A DNA stretch of 64,000 nt, taken from positions 56,220-120,219 of the forward strand of contig WIXG01000244.1 of assembly GCA_009869945.1 (NCBI GenBank), written 5' to 3'. Positions 13,601 to 27,000 of the stretch are shown here, one piece after another. Position 1 is the first letter of the stretch. Every line of letters begins with the position of its first letter. Position numbers and translations under genes: made by a program. This DNA is from Mesaphorura yosii (lineage: Eukaryota > Arthropoda > Collembola > Poduromorpha > Tullbergiidae). The notes beneath the pieces were generated by a model that was not told the DNA's origin, ran no database searches, and worked only from the letters and a program-made list of their open reading frames with translations.

Positions 13601-15132
13601 TTCCAAATTAATCGTTGTATTGAACAACAACTTTGAAAGTGATTCAAGACTCCCAGTTAATCCAAAAACTTTTATTATATATCACCGCAGCACGACACAA
13701 ACTGTGGCTCCCATTATTCTCCAGCCTTTCAAATTCAAATTATCATCCCGTGCCTCCTCATGCTTTCACGCTCTTCCTGAACAAGCTATTGTTGTGGTCT
13801 GACTCGAACATATGCTGCACAGAGCACTCCACTGACTCCTTGCCATGTTTCACATTTACATGAAAGTCTGTACATCCGGACCAGACCCGTGCTCTCAGTC
13901 GGGACTTCCGCCAGTCAACTCTCAATGCCCGCTTTGGGCGCGGTCCAATCATATTCGGACCCAACCGTCTACTTCGTGAATCTTACTTTGCATCGCTATA
14001 GCTAAATGCCTTTCAAAAGCATGCTCCGGGAAGGTATCAATAAATTAGGAATACCATTTTCCATTTAGCGTACAAAATTTTGCACAATATATATTTATTC
14101 GCTTGCATGGTCGGATACTCAGTTCAAACCAATTTGATGCAAGCCACTTTGGTCAAAGATCGGCAACCTAGGACATCATCCCAATCAAGTCCGATCTCTT
14201 TGTGAGAAGTGCAAGTAGTGCAATGGTCACTGAGTACAAAAGCCAAAATCATTTTAAACATGAAATCAATCATTAATATGATCACGCAAGCACAGTGAGA
14301 CTGCTCTTAAATAAGCAACTCCGAAACGAGATAGGGAGTAGGCTACATACATGATACATATGCTTCCATTGTCTTAGCGTTATTGCACTAAGATTCGATA
14401 TGTGCCTGGATATTGTACTTCTGAGAAAGATTCGCTTGACCTTCGAAGGCACGCGTAGCATTTGAGAAAGTATAATTTCCTTTCACCAGAGGCTCAAGAA
14501 CGCCTGCATCAATCATTAATATGACCATGCAAGCGCAGTGAGTGAGACTGCTGTTAAATAAGATGGTCAAAGCCTCATCCATACGAATGAATGCATGCAT
14601 GCATTAGCTGTTCATTGATAGAGTAATCCATTAGCGTGTCCTACTAAAGCAAGTATTATCGTCAGCCGTTCTAAGTTTTGAGCACGACAGTATTTTTACG
14701 TTGAAACAGTAAAGTAATGAAGTCGCTTCGACAAATCAAGCTTTCGATGAGATATACAAGCATGACTTTGGCATATATGTTCTGTCCTGATTAATGAAAG
14801 ATCGATTTATAAAGCAAAGGTGGAAAAATCAGCTTTATTAGTGGTACTGATCATCATCCTACTCTAAAAATTCGAGTCTAGAGGACCAATCCTGCATATC
14901 ATCTGCTTAGGTGCGCATGTATTTTCTCTCTGCCTTTATTCTGCATATACTACTTCCGAACACCAAACGACAAGACTCATTAGTATGCCCACCAGGAAGA
15001 ACGTTCGCAATACTGACCGAGGCATACGAGGGAGAGCGTAGCCTGGACGTCTTCGGATGAGGTGGTGTTCTCGTGGTCGCCATTCCTGCCTGCCAACTCG
15101 TCTCCGTACGTGGACCCGTTAGTCTCGTCAGT
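4403..15132 (-). CDS. Dop1R1: D1-like dopamine receptor (Dop1R1 type), class A GPCR; 5' coding exon not found
   Basis: Seven-transmembrane receptor for dopamine, expected to couple to Gs and raise cAMP at the neuronal plasma membrane. Minus-strand coding exons, 5' to 3', are 15132-15018, 6663-6002, 5937-5806, 5020-4818 and 4601-4403. All junctions keep phase and give 436 codons plus stop. The main exon carries TM1-TM5: the TM2 Asp (LAIADMF), the TM3 Asp that binds the amine ([16 protein letters not shown]), the DRY motif ([12 protein letters not shown]), and TM5 serines ([11 protein letters not shown]) that contact the catechol. The 44-codon exon carries TM6 with CWVPFF, and the next carries TM7 with NPIIYSIF followed by a Cys-rich tail. 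The last exon ends EKVSAI; the fly Dop1R1, as I recall it, also ends VSAI. The third intracellular loop is short. A methionine-bearing exon must lie further right. Family assignment is firm; the outer exons are inferred from splice sites and phase. Confidence 0.93.
14265..14315 (+). repeat. Direct repeat, copy A (51 bp)
   Basis: Starts atcaatcattaatatga and ends actgctcttaaataag. The same order of words recurs about 240 bp downstream (14508-14562) with a few substitutions and a 4-bp gtga insertion. It lies within the long Dop1R1 intron. It looks like a local duplication rather than a named repeat family. Confidence 0.8.
14508..14562 (+). repeat. Direct repeat, copy B (55 bp)
   Basis: Second copy of the unit at 14265-14315. 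It starts atcaatcattaatatga and ends actgctgttaaataag, and carries an extra gtga that makes an agtgagtgag run. Same orientation as copy A. Confidence 0.8.
15018..15132 (-). CDS. Dop1R1: Dop1R1 N-terminal ectodomain exon (115 nt)
   Basis: Read on the minus strand, a pyrimidine tract ending cttctttttcttgcag is followed by 38 codons and one base, then a gtcagt donor. The peptide is hydrophilic, has two N-glycosylation sequons (NGS and NTT), and ends ATLSLVCL before a shared Gly codon. Spliced to the exon at 6663 this reads [15 protein letters not shown], which parallels the start of TM1 in fly Dop1R1 (LSLV, then a short hydrophobic stretch, then GIFLS). An in-frame TAA lies upstream within the presumed intron with no ATG between, so an upstream coding exon is required. 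The model rests on phase, the splice sites and the LSLV/GVFLS match. Confidence 0.8.
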
Positions 15133-17557
15133 CTGCAAGAAAAAGAAGCACGGATATTAAAGATTCATTTTCGAAACAAAACTTGATGGGCACATAAACC
15201 TTAAGTCTTTAAGTCAAGAAAAATCAGGCATCTTTTCCTTTTACGGAGAAAGCACAAAATCAAAGTCTCACGAGTCGCGACTAAATTCTCTTCAGATGGC
15301 ATAGAATCCGCCTCTGTCACTGCGCTCCAAGGGCTTGACGGGCATGTTTTCCGGCTTAGAAAACCTTGAAGCTTCGCATTTGCATTTAGTTTTACTTGAG
15401 AAGAGTCTGAATTTCTGCTCAGTCAAAAATATACACACAACTATTGATGCCGAGTGCGAGAGAGAGGAGAAGGAAAATCCACAAGTTGAGAGAAGCTCGC
15501 TATGAATACTTCTTTTATTCCGCTTTACTGCGAGTGAACCTGGATGCTTATCAGAATTTCCTCGAGAAAAGAAACTGTATACTACAAAGAGCCCAGTCGA
15601 GGTATGCGCACTCCAACGTTTGCACACTTCTGTGTAGAATTTTTAAGTACATTTTGCATTTTACAAAGGCATATTTCTGAGCTATTTACGGGAAAGCAGT
15701 CTCCATGCATGCATAAGATAAACATGTTTGTATTCGGAACAAGATTTCCTTCCCGTCCGTCCTTCTGAGCTCAGACTCGCATCTTCAGCTATTCAGCTCC
15801 GACTGTACACTCTATTCACCTTCGTCGTTGTATTGTGCAGCAACTTTCCTTCTCTTACCTTACCAAGTTTCGTTTCTAAACTGAACTTTGTTTACTATAT
15901 TTGAAATTGAATGGTTCCACTTTCAAGAAGAGCAAGAAGGGCATGGCATGATGGCAGTGAGGCGCGAAATGAACTCTCTCCGTTGGAACACGCTAAATGT
16001 GGGTGCCACATGCTCTTTAAACTACAATTATGTCGACATGCATACTTCACTCGTGCCAACTCCCCGTGCAGTGACTGTGAGCATGTTAATGAATAAAAAT
16101 TGGTGGAATTCCACACAAGTATGCATATTCATGCAAATAATATTTCACAACTCCTCTGAATGCAAAATGCATATTCATATTTTGCACAATGCACACGCAT
16201 CTGCCTGACTTTGCACGGTGCGAGCAGTTGGCATTTTCTATTATTTGCCTATTTTATTCTCTGCGAAATCTGCTCCTCAGTGCATAGACAACGGTTATCG
16301 GCAATCTAATTACGGGCCAAATGCACTGAACCGAAGGACGGGTGATTGGACGGGAAGAAGTGGAGCGGCTGCCTGCCCGTCGCCATCGCCCAACTAATAA
16401 CATCTCTGGCAGTTCATATTGAATCAAGATTTTGTCAGGAGCTACATGAAATAAAAAACTAATAAATCTCATGTCAAGCAAGTAAGTGTTATTATGCTGC
16501 AAGTGATGTACGTCGAGCTTTAAAATCTGCAACATGGACAAGTCGTGTAATGCCAACTCCAAAAAGAATGTGCATATATCTGGATTCTCCTTTCGTCTCT
16601 TCGCGGATACGGAAAGCAAAAGTTGTTCCTGCTCTTGTGTTTTTCTTCTCAAGAAACCCTGCACTTTCCTTTTTCCTTGAAAATGGCGAGGCAGAGGCTG
16701 AGTTTAATATTGGCTTTCTACATGTCTGTGTCTTCATCATCATATCATAACCTCCAAGATTGACTGGAGGCTACTATTTTCTCAGTTGTAAATACAAATT
16801 CCTTTGCTCTTTCCTCTCCGTACTCAACGAAATTTAAAATGTAGTCGAGGGATTACACGTGTACAAAGTGCAAGGAGCAAAGAAAGTAGATTCAGAAGCA
16901 AATGCGGAGAAAGCAAACATCGCATTATTGAAAGCACAAATAACCGCGATCCTACTCTGTCAAATTCTTATTTTTCTTATTCGCCTAATCCTTTGGTTTA
17001 TGATGGAAAATGTCACCTTTCACCGGCTTTTGGGTCTATGATGACTATTTATAAAACAAAACTCAATCTACTCTGATCACCAAATCCTGCTCTGCGTCGC
17101 TAGGTACTTCATTAAATAATGCAAATGAACTGCTCAAAGTACACCCGCCACACATAAGCTTCGTTTCGTTCAGGTTCGAAAAAAATTCGATGGTATCACA
17201 TCGGTAGCGTGCGAACTCATAGACACGGTGTCAGTCGATGGAAACTGCGGAAAGCGAGTGCCTCAGGCACACGCTTCCGTGCACTTGAGATGAAGGTCGT
17301 CTAGTAATTTACTGGTTTCACGCAACTCAATTGTCACTCTCACCCAAGAAGTTTTTTTTTCCAATTTGGCATTCCGTCAAGCACATCATAAATCAAATCA
17401 TCGTCGTTCACAACACCTGCACGACACAGAAGACTCGTCCCCTTTCAACAAGGACAGAGGCAGGGAAAGTGTAATATCACTTAGCACAGCCTTGTGCTCT
17501 CCTAACAACTCAATTTACAGACTATCAATGGCACTCTGACTCACATCGTGCATTGCG

Positions 17558-18018
17558 CTACAGTAGCCGGTGTTAGGGCACTTGGCAGAAAGGCAACTTA
17601 GCCGAGTGACACTTCGCAGAATTTTTTTTCCCAGAATGGCCTATTTGGCTGACTGGACTTTTGGCCGAATGGACACTTGCCTACCTATTATGTCAGAGTA
17701 GCCAGAATGGAAGAAACGATGGCTTAAAATCGTGCTTTGGCGCCAGCACTATGATCGGCGATCATTTCATAGTGCTTGCACCCATAATTTCGGATCGCTA
17801 TTGGAGTCTTCGCAGCCATGTCTTAAATTTCGACCAATTGAAGCTAGATTTGATCTGACACGAGGCTGAAATTTTACATAAATAAAGTTTTCAAATTCTT
17901 ACAAAATAGTCGGCCAAGTGTCCATTCGGTCAAAAACTCAGTCAGCGAAAAACTCATTCGAAGAAAAAAATTTCGCCAAATGTCTCTACCAAGTACCCGA
18001 CCACGCAGTAGCCACCCT
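17558..18018. mobile_element. Foldback / MITE-like element with long imperfect inverted repeats
   Basis: The left arm (about 17558-17692) and right arm (about 17908-18018) are imperfect reverse complements. The left arm reads gctgactggacttttggccg then aatggacacttg. The right arm, reversed, reads gctgactgagtttttgaccg then aatggacacttgg. Further out both arms share a poly-T block, a cacttggcaga-like word (tacttggtaga) and an end with ctac/gtagcc words. Both arms repeat the word 'gccgaatggacact', with degenerate relatives spaced along them. The centre (about 215 bp) has its own 10-bp hairpin, agcactatga at 17745-17754 with tcatagtgct at 17767-17776. There is no transposase frame, so it would be non-autonomous. 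Exact ends and target-site duplication could not be fixed. Confidence 0.75.
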
Positions 18019-21000
18019 TTTCTTTTCTGTGGCAGGATATTTCAAGTATTTTACTTTGCAAGTCTTCGAAACCATTTCTCAAAGAACAGAAATAAAATTG
18101 TAGTGCTTGCACGTTGGTGTCGAAATCGGAGTCAGACCCTTGACCGCGTCTCAACACATTTTGGATGATACAATATCATTAAGATTACGGGTGGGCGAAC
18201 CGAGTCTGATTGCAAGGACTGTTTTGTTTACATGAAATGCTGAAAGCTGCAACTTTCTCCAATTAGCCTCGTCCAACTTCTTTCATTCAACATAGATAAA
18301 CCTCAACCGGCCTGAGGCTATCAGCTCAAGTACAAGTTGGCCCGGACAACGCAAAACGCTGAATCCTCAGCCTCACACTCGACATCAGACCCTGTTCGCA
18401 TCAGACTCCAAATTAAGGTATTGTTGCTTCGTACCTGACTGAACAATTCCTTTATCATATACACATCCTTCGCATTAGCCGCTGCCACAGGCGCCTTGTT
18501 ATATAAGACTCTTCTCCATTTCCATTCGAAAGAAGTTTCTACTTATCTTATCCACGAGACAAAATCCCATCTGATCACTCGTCAAAGGATCTGCACCACG
18601 CGACTCAAAAGCTACAGAACGAGCGCATTCAGCCCGAAGGACACCGCGAACTGCAACGCTGCAGAGCGACCGCTATGTAAACATTGGTCAAGCTGAAAAC
18701 ATTCCGTGAAAATTCAAAGTGGGACTTTATCTCCAAAATACATTCTGAAATCCTTTTCCTCACTGTTTTCACGTAGCATAGGTTCACGGAAATCTGGAAG
18801 TCAGTTCACTGAAGACGTTCGATGCAATCTATTCATCTGTGGAAATGTCAATTGCAACTGCGCCACATGGCTTAGAAATTACATCCACGGTGAAGTAAAT
18901 GATTTAATAATCACGTGGTTTAGCTGTGACAAATTAGGAGCTTCGGCTAAAATTCTTACCGCATGATGCAACTTTGTTTACAATATTGTGCTAATTCGTT
19001 TCGCAGAGTTGTTGACAGTGTTCACGACCCCACGCGAGAAAATTAGAGTCCTTATGCACAGAATACACTGCTTATGAACTGGCGTATCTTCATTACAGCG
19101 GAATGCTGAGGGAACTCACACAGTAAATGAAGAAATAACACGGTGAAGTGTTAGCAAATCGCTCAGCGTATGGAAAACGCCTTGCCCAAGAGAGAACCCT
19201 GTTGAATGTCATTAACGAGAATAAAGGATGGAAAATAAAATTATTCGACGAGTCTAAAATGTTTGCGCTCGTGTTGCGAGACGGGCAGGATGGGTAAAGT
19301 GAGTAGAAAGGCTCAGCTGGAAAGTAATTCGCCTGCACGAGTGAAACTCATGTGCCCAGTGTGAAATGAACCGGAAAACAAACTCATGGCAAATATGTCA
19401 CTTTCATTTGTCATTTCCCTTGCAAAGTACATGCGGAGAGAGACGTTCCTGCCTCATCGTATGATAAGTCGAATGCAGAGTTTATTTTTAAAATTATGTC
19501 ACCACACGCTTTCATTAATGTCACGACGAAAGAAGGAAACAAGGGATTGACGCTTGTTTCCCATTGCCACTGCTTCGAAATTCGAATCGATCTTCTGGTA
19601 ATTCCATCATCGGGGCACTGGGGAGATTTTCGCACAATTCAACCGGATCCAAGCCTCGCATCTCGCGTGCGCGTGTAACAAAGCGCGCAGCAAATCAGGT
19701 GTGAATGCACGTTAAGCAAGGCTCAGCTCGGCGTGAGTGCGTGCCTGTTATAAGATTAAATGGGACTTATAAATAAACAAGACGAGGAGATGGAAGATGC
19801 CTGGAGGAGTAAAACTGATTCCAATTGATTTAAAGCAGGCTAGGGAGAGCAGCAGCGCCGTTGCAGCAGAGTGAAGAGGGAAAGTTTGATTGTTCGCGAG
19901 AAAGAATTAAGATTGGGTTTGAAGAAGCGACGAGTCAGAGTCTTTTCGCTCGTCGTCCTTCCATTTGCCATTTTCATCCACTTGTCTTGTTTGACTCACT
20001 CGCACATTCTAAATTTTCTTTAAAAAAGTTTTAATTAAATTTTATCAGTTCAATAAGAGTTATTTAACTTCGACTGTGTACACTGCATTCGAATGAATTT
20101 CACGATCGAGCGCGGAACAAACCTGCGGTTTTCCTTGCTGACAACAACCTTGCCAAGTGAGGCGTCTAAAAATGTCGTGTTGGATTGTCGTAATTCGTCC
20201 TGTGTCGTGTCTCTTCAAGCGTTGCCTTTCCTTTTCTTGGCTGGACACTTCCACAGACAAAAAGCTAGCAGAATTAAAAGAGACAATGCAGTGTTATGTT
20301 GCAAGAGTCGCAATTGTGATACAACACCAGACTTGCCGGATCCACAGTGCGAAGCATGAATTGTTTGAGAAATAATGAGTTCTAGTTTAAAGCAACGAGC
20401 ACAAAAGACGACCGAGATTCACAGAGCCATTGTACCGGGAGTCAGTTCGCACAATACAATTAACAAAATAAAAATAGTAGAGACCAGAGTGGCAGTAAAG
20501 TAGGCCGATTCCGCTGTTATGATAAGTTATTTATTTTTAAGTAGAGGTCTAATTTCTGCAAGTACGTGAACTGTTTGCTAATAATGCACTTGGCTGAATC
20601 TCCTTTCGCATCCCATTCCAAAAATTAAAAGAATGTGGTCCAGAGCGAGCAGAGAGTGAATTTTTTCAAAGAAAACAAACACAAAGCAAAGTGATAGCTC
20701 GCTCACCTGCACCGATCACTGCAAAAGAAGCGGTCGGAGAGAGTAGGCGGAAATGGTAGAAGAAAGTCAGATCCCGAAATGCAAAAGCGAGATGGCCATT
20801 AGCAAATTGATATCGTACTCTCGTCTTAAACAACCGTCGTCCACCGCGCTAGACGCCAGGCACGCTTTATCGAAATCTTTCTCTATTATATCCTCCTCTG
20901 CGCCGTGAAGCGTGAGCGCAAACTTCTTGGTTTCTCAATACGATACTCGAGTCGCAATAAAAGAGGAAAGAAATGACCACAATGCGAAATGATGGGGAAA

Positions 21001-24000
21001 CTTTAAAACGGACGCGATCAGGAAGCCGGGCTCGGTGCATGTGTTTCAAATAATCCAGAGTGCCTTCCATTTCAGTCGCCCGTGGACTGTCGCTCTGCAT
21101 TGTGTCGTTGTCGTTTCAATACGGCCCATTTCTCTCGTTTCACGACGATGCGAATGAAACGACGTTAATATCATTATTTTATTGAATAGGGAAATATTGA
21201 GATTGGCAGGCAGCATCCACGCTTCAGGTCGAAAAGTGAAATTTGTAACATCGTCACACGTGTTCTTTGTCATTATGCCAACATTACACTACATTACACG
21301 CCTCCATATTTGAAGTAATTGAGGTTTGAATTATTCGCCGTTTGAAGTCATGGATCGATAGTGGATCCTGTGTGAGCAGAGGCGGTGAAAGAGACGCGAG
21401 ACGACGCTGTTACGGCCCATTTAAATGCATGCGGGCCCAATTTGCTTCGAGACGCTGTGACAACTTTAAAGCGACGCATTACATCTGCACGCGCTATTAT
21501 CACTTAACCGCTAACCTTGCTAGCATGATCATAAGAATGTGGGCATAATGTGATAATAGTGGGACTCAAAGATGAAATATTATCATTACATCTCCAACAA
21601 CCTGCGAGCTAAATTTCCACACTCGGCTCGCACGCACACGCCGGAGTTGGAGGAAAGCGCGATATAAATCATGGGAAGCAGAAGTCTGCTTGCTCGCCTA
21701 TTTCGGGCCGTGGTGCATTTCGTGGGAGCGTGTTTACTCCGTGGCAAGGATGGTTTGTGGAGAATTATAAAATTATCCTTATACTTTGTAACTTTTACAA
21801 ATTACTATGTGATTGAGATTAAAGTTCCTTTCTTTCACCACTTTCTCTTCCATGCGCGTCCGTAATGCCCGAATAATATGCACGAGTCGAAAGAGGAGAG
21901 ACAATTCTCCCTCGGGCGAGCTCACTGCCTTTCATTCGAAATGTTTGCAATTTTGTTACATTGTGTTCTGTTCCGCATGCATAATAATGCGAACAATGCC
22001 ACCTGCTCTTATGAGAAACCATCCTCATGCCCTTCTATTTCACTTCACTCTTCGAGAATACGAGCTCAGTAAATTAACGGCTATTTTGGTTCCCGCCGGA
22101 GCACGATCCAAAAATTCGGCTCGTTTACCAATGTTCAGATTTGCCCGAGGACAAAATAAATCAAAGAGTATTATCCTACACTCCAACTCATCGCGAATGT
22201 TTACATTGTTGCAGAGTGGAATGTGGAGCGATTAATGCAGAGTCTCGGTATTCTGTTTCGTACGATTAAATGGTTTATTGCCTTATTGTTGCTGCCTTTG
22301 TTTATTGACAGACGCGATAAATATTACACCATTCAGTCACGTCGGTGGTGAAAGCCACAGTAAACTGCCATTATTTATTTCTGCCCACCACACCATCGTT
22401 CTCTGCTGCACTGGAATCAGAAATTATTTGAGAGTTGCTCCGCTGACACTTGAACCGAAACAAATTCTTACTTGCTGTGGACGCGGCGCGCGCCGTGCTT
22501 TCTCTCAGACTGCTGTGCCTTGTCGCATCCACGCTCTGCTCTGCCTGTCTTGATAAATACGAGGTAGACTTTTAATAATAGGAGAAAGTGGCAGTAGCTC
22601 TCACTCTGTCAGTTTTTATCTTTCAACTCAACACGTTACACGACCCATTTGCCAAATTATAAATTTCACCGAACGAACAACCAGAGTCTGCTCGGGTTTA
22701 GAAATAAATCATATCTCCGAGGTAATTTATCAACATTACACAACAGCAGAGATCGAGAAATGTGAACCGAACCCGAGATCCATTCACTCAATTAGTTGTT
22801 CTTTTGTTCTCTCCGAACGGCTGAGCCGAAGTGGAGTAAAACAAGCCGCGCCGTACAAAGCAACACCCGTCAGCACGTGCTGCCTGCATGCACTCGCAAG
22901 CCATAAGCACATTTTTGTTTGTGCGACCGAATGTTTATGTTCCTCTGAATTTTGTGTGAAACCCTGCATTGGTCTGGGATTAAAATGATTACCAAACCTC
23001 CAGCAAATACAAAATAACAAATTTCGCACAAATAAATCACAGTTTCATGTAATCACTTTATTGGCATCTCCGGTGAGCGACAAACTTTCATTCCGATTTT
23101 TTTTCAAACTCGGGAGAGATATTTGGAGGGATTCTTTTCGATCTACGCACAAATTGAAACGAATGAGAAGAAAGCCCACAGTGCCAGGTTGACTCGACCG
23201 AAAATGAGGAAATATTCGAGCATCAAACCAGGGATTTGTTTTTGGTTTCTTTGTGATCGAATTGACAGGGAGAAAGTGCAGGAGCGGACGGGCCCGAATT
23301 GCCACCTGTGAGCGTGAGCGGAGCGTAACTTTGTAGAGGAGCAGAGTTTCGCAATATTGGGATTAGGAAGCCTGCTGTTTTCAAAGGAAGCAATCTATAA
23401 AATCAAGGAAGCCTCCTAAAATACGCTTATTTTTTTATTTTTACCTGAACTCACACAACTAACAGTTTCACAGTATAATTTTAGTCTTCGTCATCTAGAG
23501 CGACGCAAACACCAACACTCACTTCCCTCGTGCTTCCACGGCCTTCAAAGCCTTGTGGTTTCCATGCAGCTGAAGTCATCGACTTACAGACCCCACAGTC
23601 GAGCGAGTCGCGGGAAGCGACTCCAGCTCCTTGAAATCAATATGAAGAAATAAAGATAAGCCAACACGTCTCACGCAGCCCACATTGACTGAAAGAACAA
23701 TGGGACACACAACTTTACACTCTGCTCGAGTTCACTTCTCATGGTTGGTATGAAATTGGAGCACACGGGAGGAAATGCGCGAGAATCTTGTCAGTTCGTT
23801 TATGGGAATTGTACTTCCACATTCAAGAATGTGGTGCCTCACATTTTCAATTTAATTTGGACGACGCATGGATCGGCATGCTGTGATATTGGAAGCAAGC
23901 CCGTCGAAACACAAAAGAGATGATAATGAAGAACCTGGAATGTATCTGTGTGGCAGACCTCAGCTCACGACGAAGGCTTCTTAGAAGTCGATGTCATGAG

Positions 24001-27000
24001 CATCAAACTCACGCATGGAGCAGCATGTTGTTTAAATTGCACCGTCCTCTGACTATTAAGTCTTTTGTTGCTTAACTACAAAGAAAGGTTATCAAAACAC
24101 AATGACGACAGTCCCCGCATGAGCCCAAATTGATTCCTCAATAAGTGCAAGTCGATTCTCACATTTTCATTAAAAACGAATCTAAATTAGGCCAGCTGTG
24201 TGCGTTAGGAGAGTTCAGTAGAGTAGATCTGCGAGACATTATAATAATACGCAGTTCCTCATGCGATGCGTCCCCTTTGCTTTCTACTTAACCATTTATT
24301 TTAACCAAGTCGTAGCTTGTTTAAATTACCATTCAAAAAGGGTATTAGTTTTCCCTTTCATCTCGCCCAGTCAATGCGATACACGAGAGAAAAGGATGAG
24401 ACTCTTCACAGTGAAGTCGACCGCGTTATGTTTCACGAGTCACTTTTTAATAAATACTCTCTTCTTTGCATTGGGCTTCATAATCTCTTCTTTAACTTTG
24501 TGCTTTGTATTGCAAAGTGACTCTTCTTGCCGTGAAAGCGTCGCATTCGGCCTTTCACACAATTTACTAAAGCTGTGAAAGATAAGCTACTTTACGAGAA
24601 TTGAATAAACATCTGAATTTCAACTAAGGTGACTCTGTTTATTATATAATCTTGCGTCTGAAGCATGCTCTCGGGCGCCTCGCTTGGACAAGACGTAGAA
24701 GGAAGGAGGGCACGGCGAGGCGGCAGCGAGAATACTCGGGTGAAAATTCCAAAGTTGAGGTACACGCAACGGGCGAGTAAATAAATGAGCCGTTCAAATC
24801 GTGGTACAGCAGCATCTGGAACCTTTCCTTCTCGGCATAAATATCTCATTAACACATCTTCACTCTCTTCACCGCCTTCGCTCGCGCTAACTAAGCGCCA
24901 TAAATCATTGTTGAGATTGATGGGGACTCGGCCCATACACACGCTTTGGCAAACTTTGGCCGAGACTCGCCATCGACCGAGTCCCGACTAAACAACTTCG
25001 GCAGACCAGTTTACACGAAAAGAGATAGATAGCTTATCAAGACAAGTACATCAATTGGCCAACAACTTTTCAACGCGGCGTGCGTTTAGTTCCTTCTCGC
25101 CAAGCGTGATCTCGACACGGATCACACGCAATGCCTTCTTGCGTGCATGAATTGTTTGGAATTTCGAAGCATGAGCAGCACCGTCCATCTCAAATTCCAA
25201 GAACTCAATTTTACGCTCCTTAATTGCGGATTAGTGGAACAATTTGTGCGTTCTTAACACTGGAAATTACGTTTTGGGATGTCGAGAGTGTTTGCCCTCG
25301 AAAGTGAGACAAGCCACGCACATGGTTGCGGAAAACAAGAGAATGAAACCACTCTACAAATAAAAAGACAGAGAGAAAGTGGTGAAATGACAGTTAGACT
25401 TCGAGATCAAGGAAGAATGACAAAAATCTCGTTTGAAGTATTTTTCAATGACATTTCGCTTCCTGCTGCCTTCCTTCTATCAACTCGAGAAGGAAAGGGT
25501 CACAATTTGTCCGTTGTGCGTACAGGACCTGTCAAAGGAAAGGATTTGGAAGGAAGAAAAGAAAATAATTACTTCAGTTCCCTTCCTTGTTTAAAATTCA
25601 ATAAAAAAAAGTGCCACGGTGTGACTTCCGATCCGAGAGAAGGAGAAAGAAGCTTGGCAAAGATTTCGTCGTTACACTCGACTGGAAGCAAAAGAATTTT
25701 ATAAGCCGGCTAAATCCTCGTCAAAGAGCCGAATATTGCAAATTCTAATTTGACGTTGATGTATTCACTTAATGCAGACGATGCAATAAGGACGGGACAA
25801 GAAGTAAGCACGGAAAGCATTATACGGAAAAATTGGAGCGTGGCGTGGTCGCAGCACCGCCCGGAATATAAACGAAGTAAGCGTTTATCTTTATTAGGTT
25901 ACTCAGCCTCCCACCGTGAATCCTTTGAATCAGCGACCATGCCTAATTTAGTCGCAGTGAAAAATGCTACGAGCGAGAACGTGAGCACAAAACTTGCAAC
26001 TTTTGTTAAGTTATGCTCTTTTTTTCGCATTTTTGAACTTTTCCGTGCCTTGTAGGATACAACTTTCAAATCCCGAACTGTCATTTCTTTTTCTTCGCCA
26101 ACTGATCTTCTTCTGTCATTGTGATACACTGCGAGGGGCTCAAATTGTATTTGAAACGGACTCTTTGCATGTTCTGTTTGAGTTGCTGAATAATTTGTTC
26201 TGGCAACTTCGCATTTTCGTCGGTGGATTGATAATGCAGATTCGGATGGAGTGTTCGACGAGCACGCGTGCAAGGAGGCAGAAGAGATGGAGAAATTGGT
26301 CTCTGGAAAAGAGTTTTGGTGTCTTCATCCAACATTAGCAATCGTCAGGTGTTGACACGGACAGGCAGTCGCTAACCATCTCGTTATGAAATATTAGCGT
26401 CCCTTTGACGTATGCGGACAAGTTTTCGGCCTCCGCTGCACAAATTGTGCTTACACAGTCATATTTATATTGGCATTTCCTGCAAACTCATCGAACCGAA
26501 TCGAGAAGTGCGAGAGGCAACTCATCTCTTTATTTATATTTATGTCCTTTTCACTCAGTCGGCCATGATTTATTAGCACGTATTTTGGAGCTCATTTGAA
26601 TCCTAACGTCAGAAATAAAAATAGTTTATATGACAAATTTCTCCCTTCGTGCCGCTTACTTCATGGAGCACCGCACTTGCCTATAACCGTGTATTATAAT
26701 GCCATTACCACTTGTCCATGGACCTGAGTAAATAACTAGCGACTGAAACTTTGTGAGCTCTGCTCGTTCGGTTGGGAGGAAGACAAGACAAACAAATATG
26801 GAAACTGCCGTTTAATAATGAAGGCCACAGTTACAAAGTGTAGTAATAATATTCAGGGAAGAATGTTCCAAGCGACTTTAGTGAGAATTTGTTTCCCAGT
26901 CACACGCCACGCTGCGAATCGCATAGGAGAGACAAATAGCACGAATATTGCATGGGAACATTCAACTGTTAATTGGGGAAAGAAAGAAGCGGAGCGAGTC

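Larger units (their letters stand above)
6664..15017 (-). other. 8.35-kb intron of Dop1R1
   Basis: Runs from the gtcagt donor at 15017 to the ttgatttgcag acceptor at 6664. The open frames inside are short and without recognisable domains. It holds a local duplication (14265-14315 and 14508-14562) and an ATGCATGCATGCAT palindromic run at 14591-14604. No conserved RNA or transposon coding remnant was recognised. Confidence 0.75.

Noticed and set aside
25279..25704. 141-codon open frame on the plus strand, the longest in the desert
   Set aside because: Low-complexity, charged composition with no recognisable motif, no convincing splice partners and no coding neighbour. It could be chance in an A-rich purine stretch.
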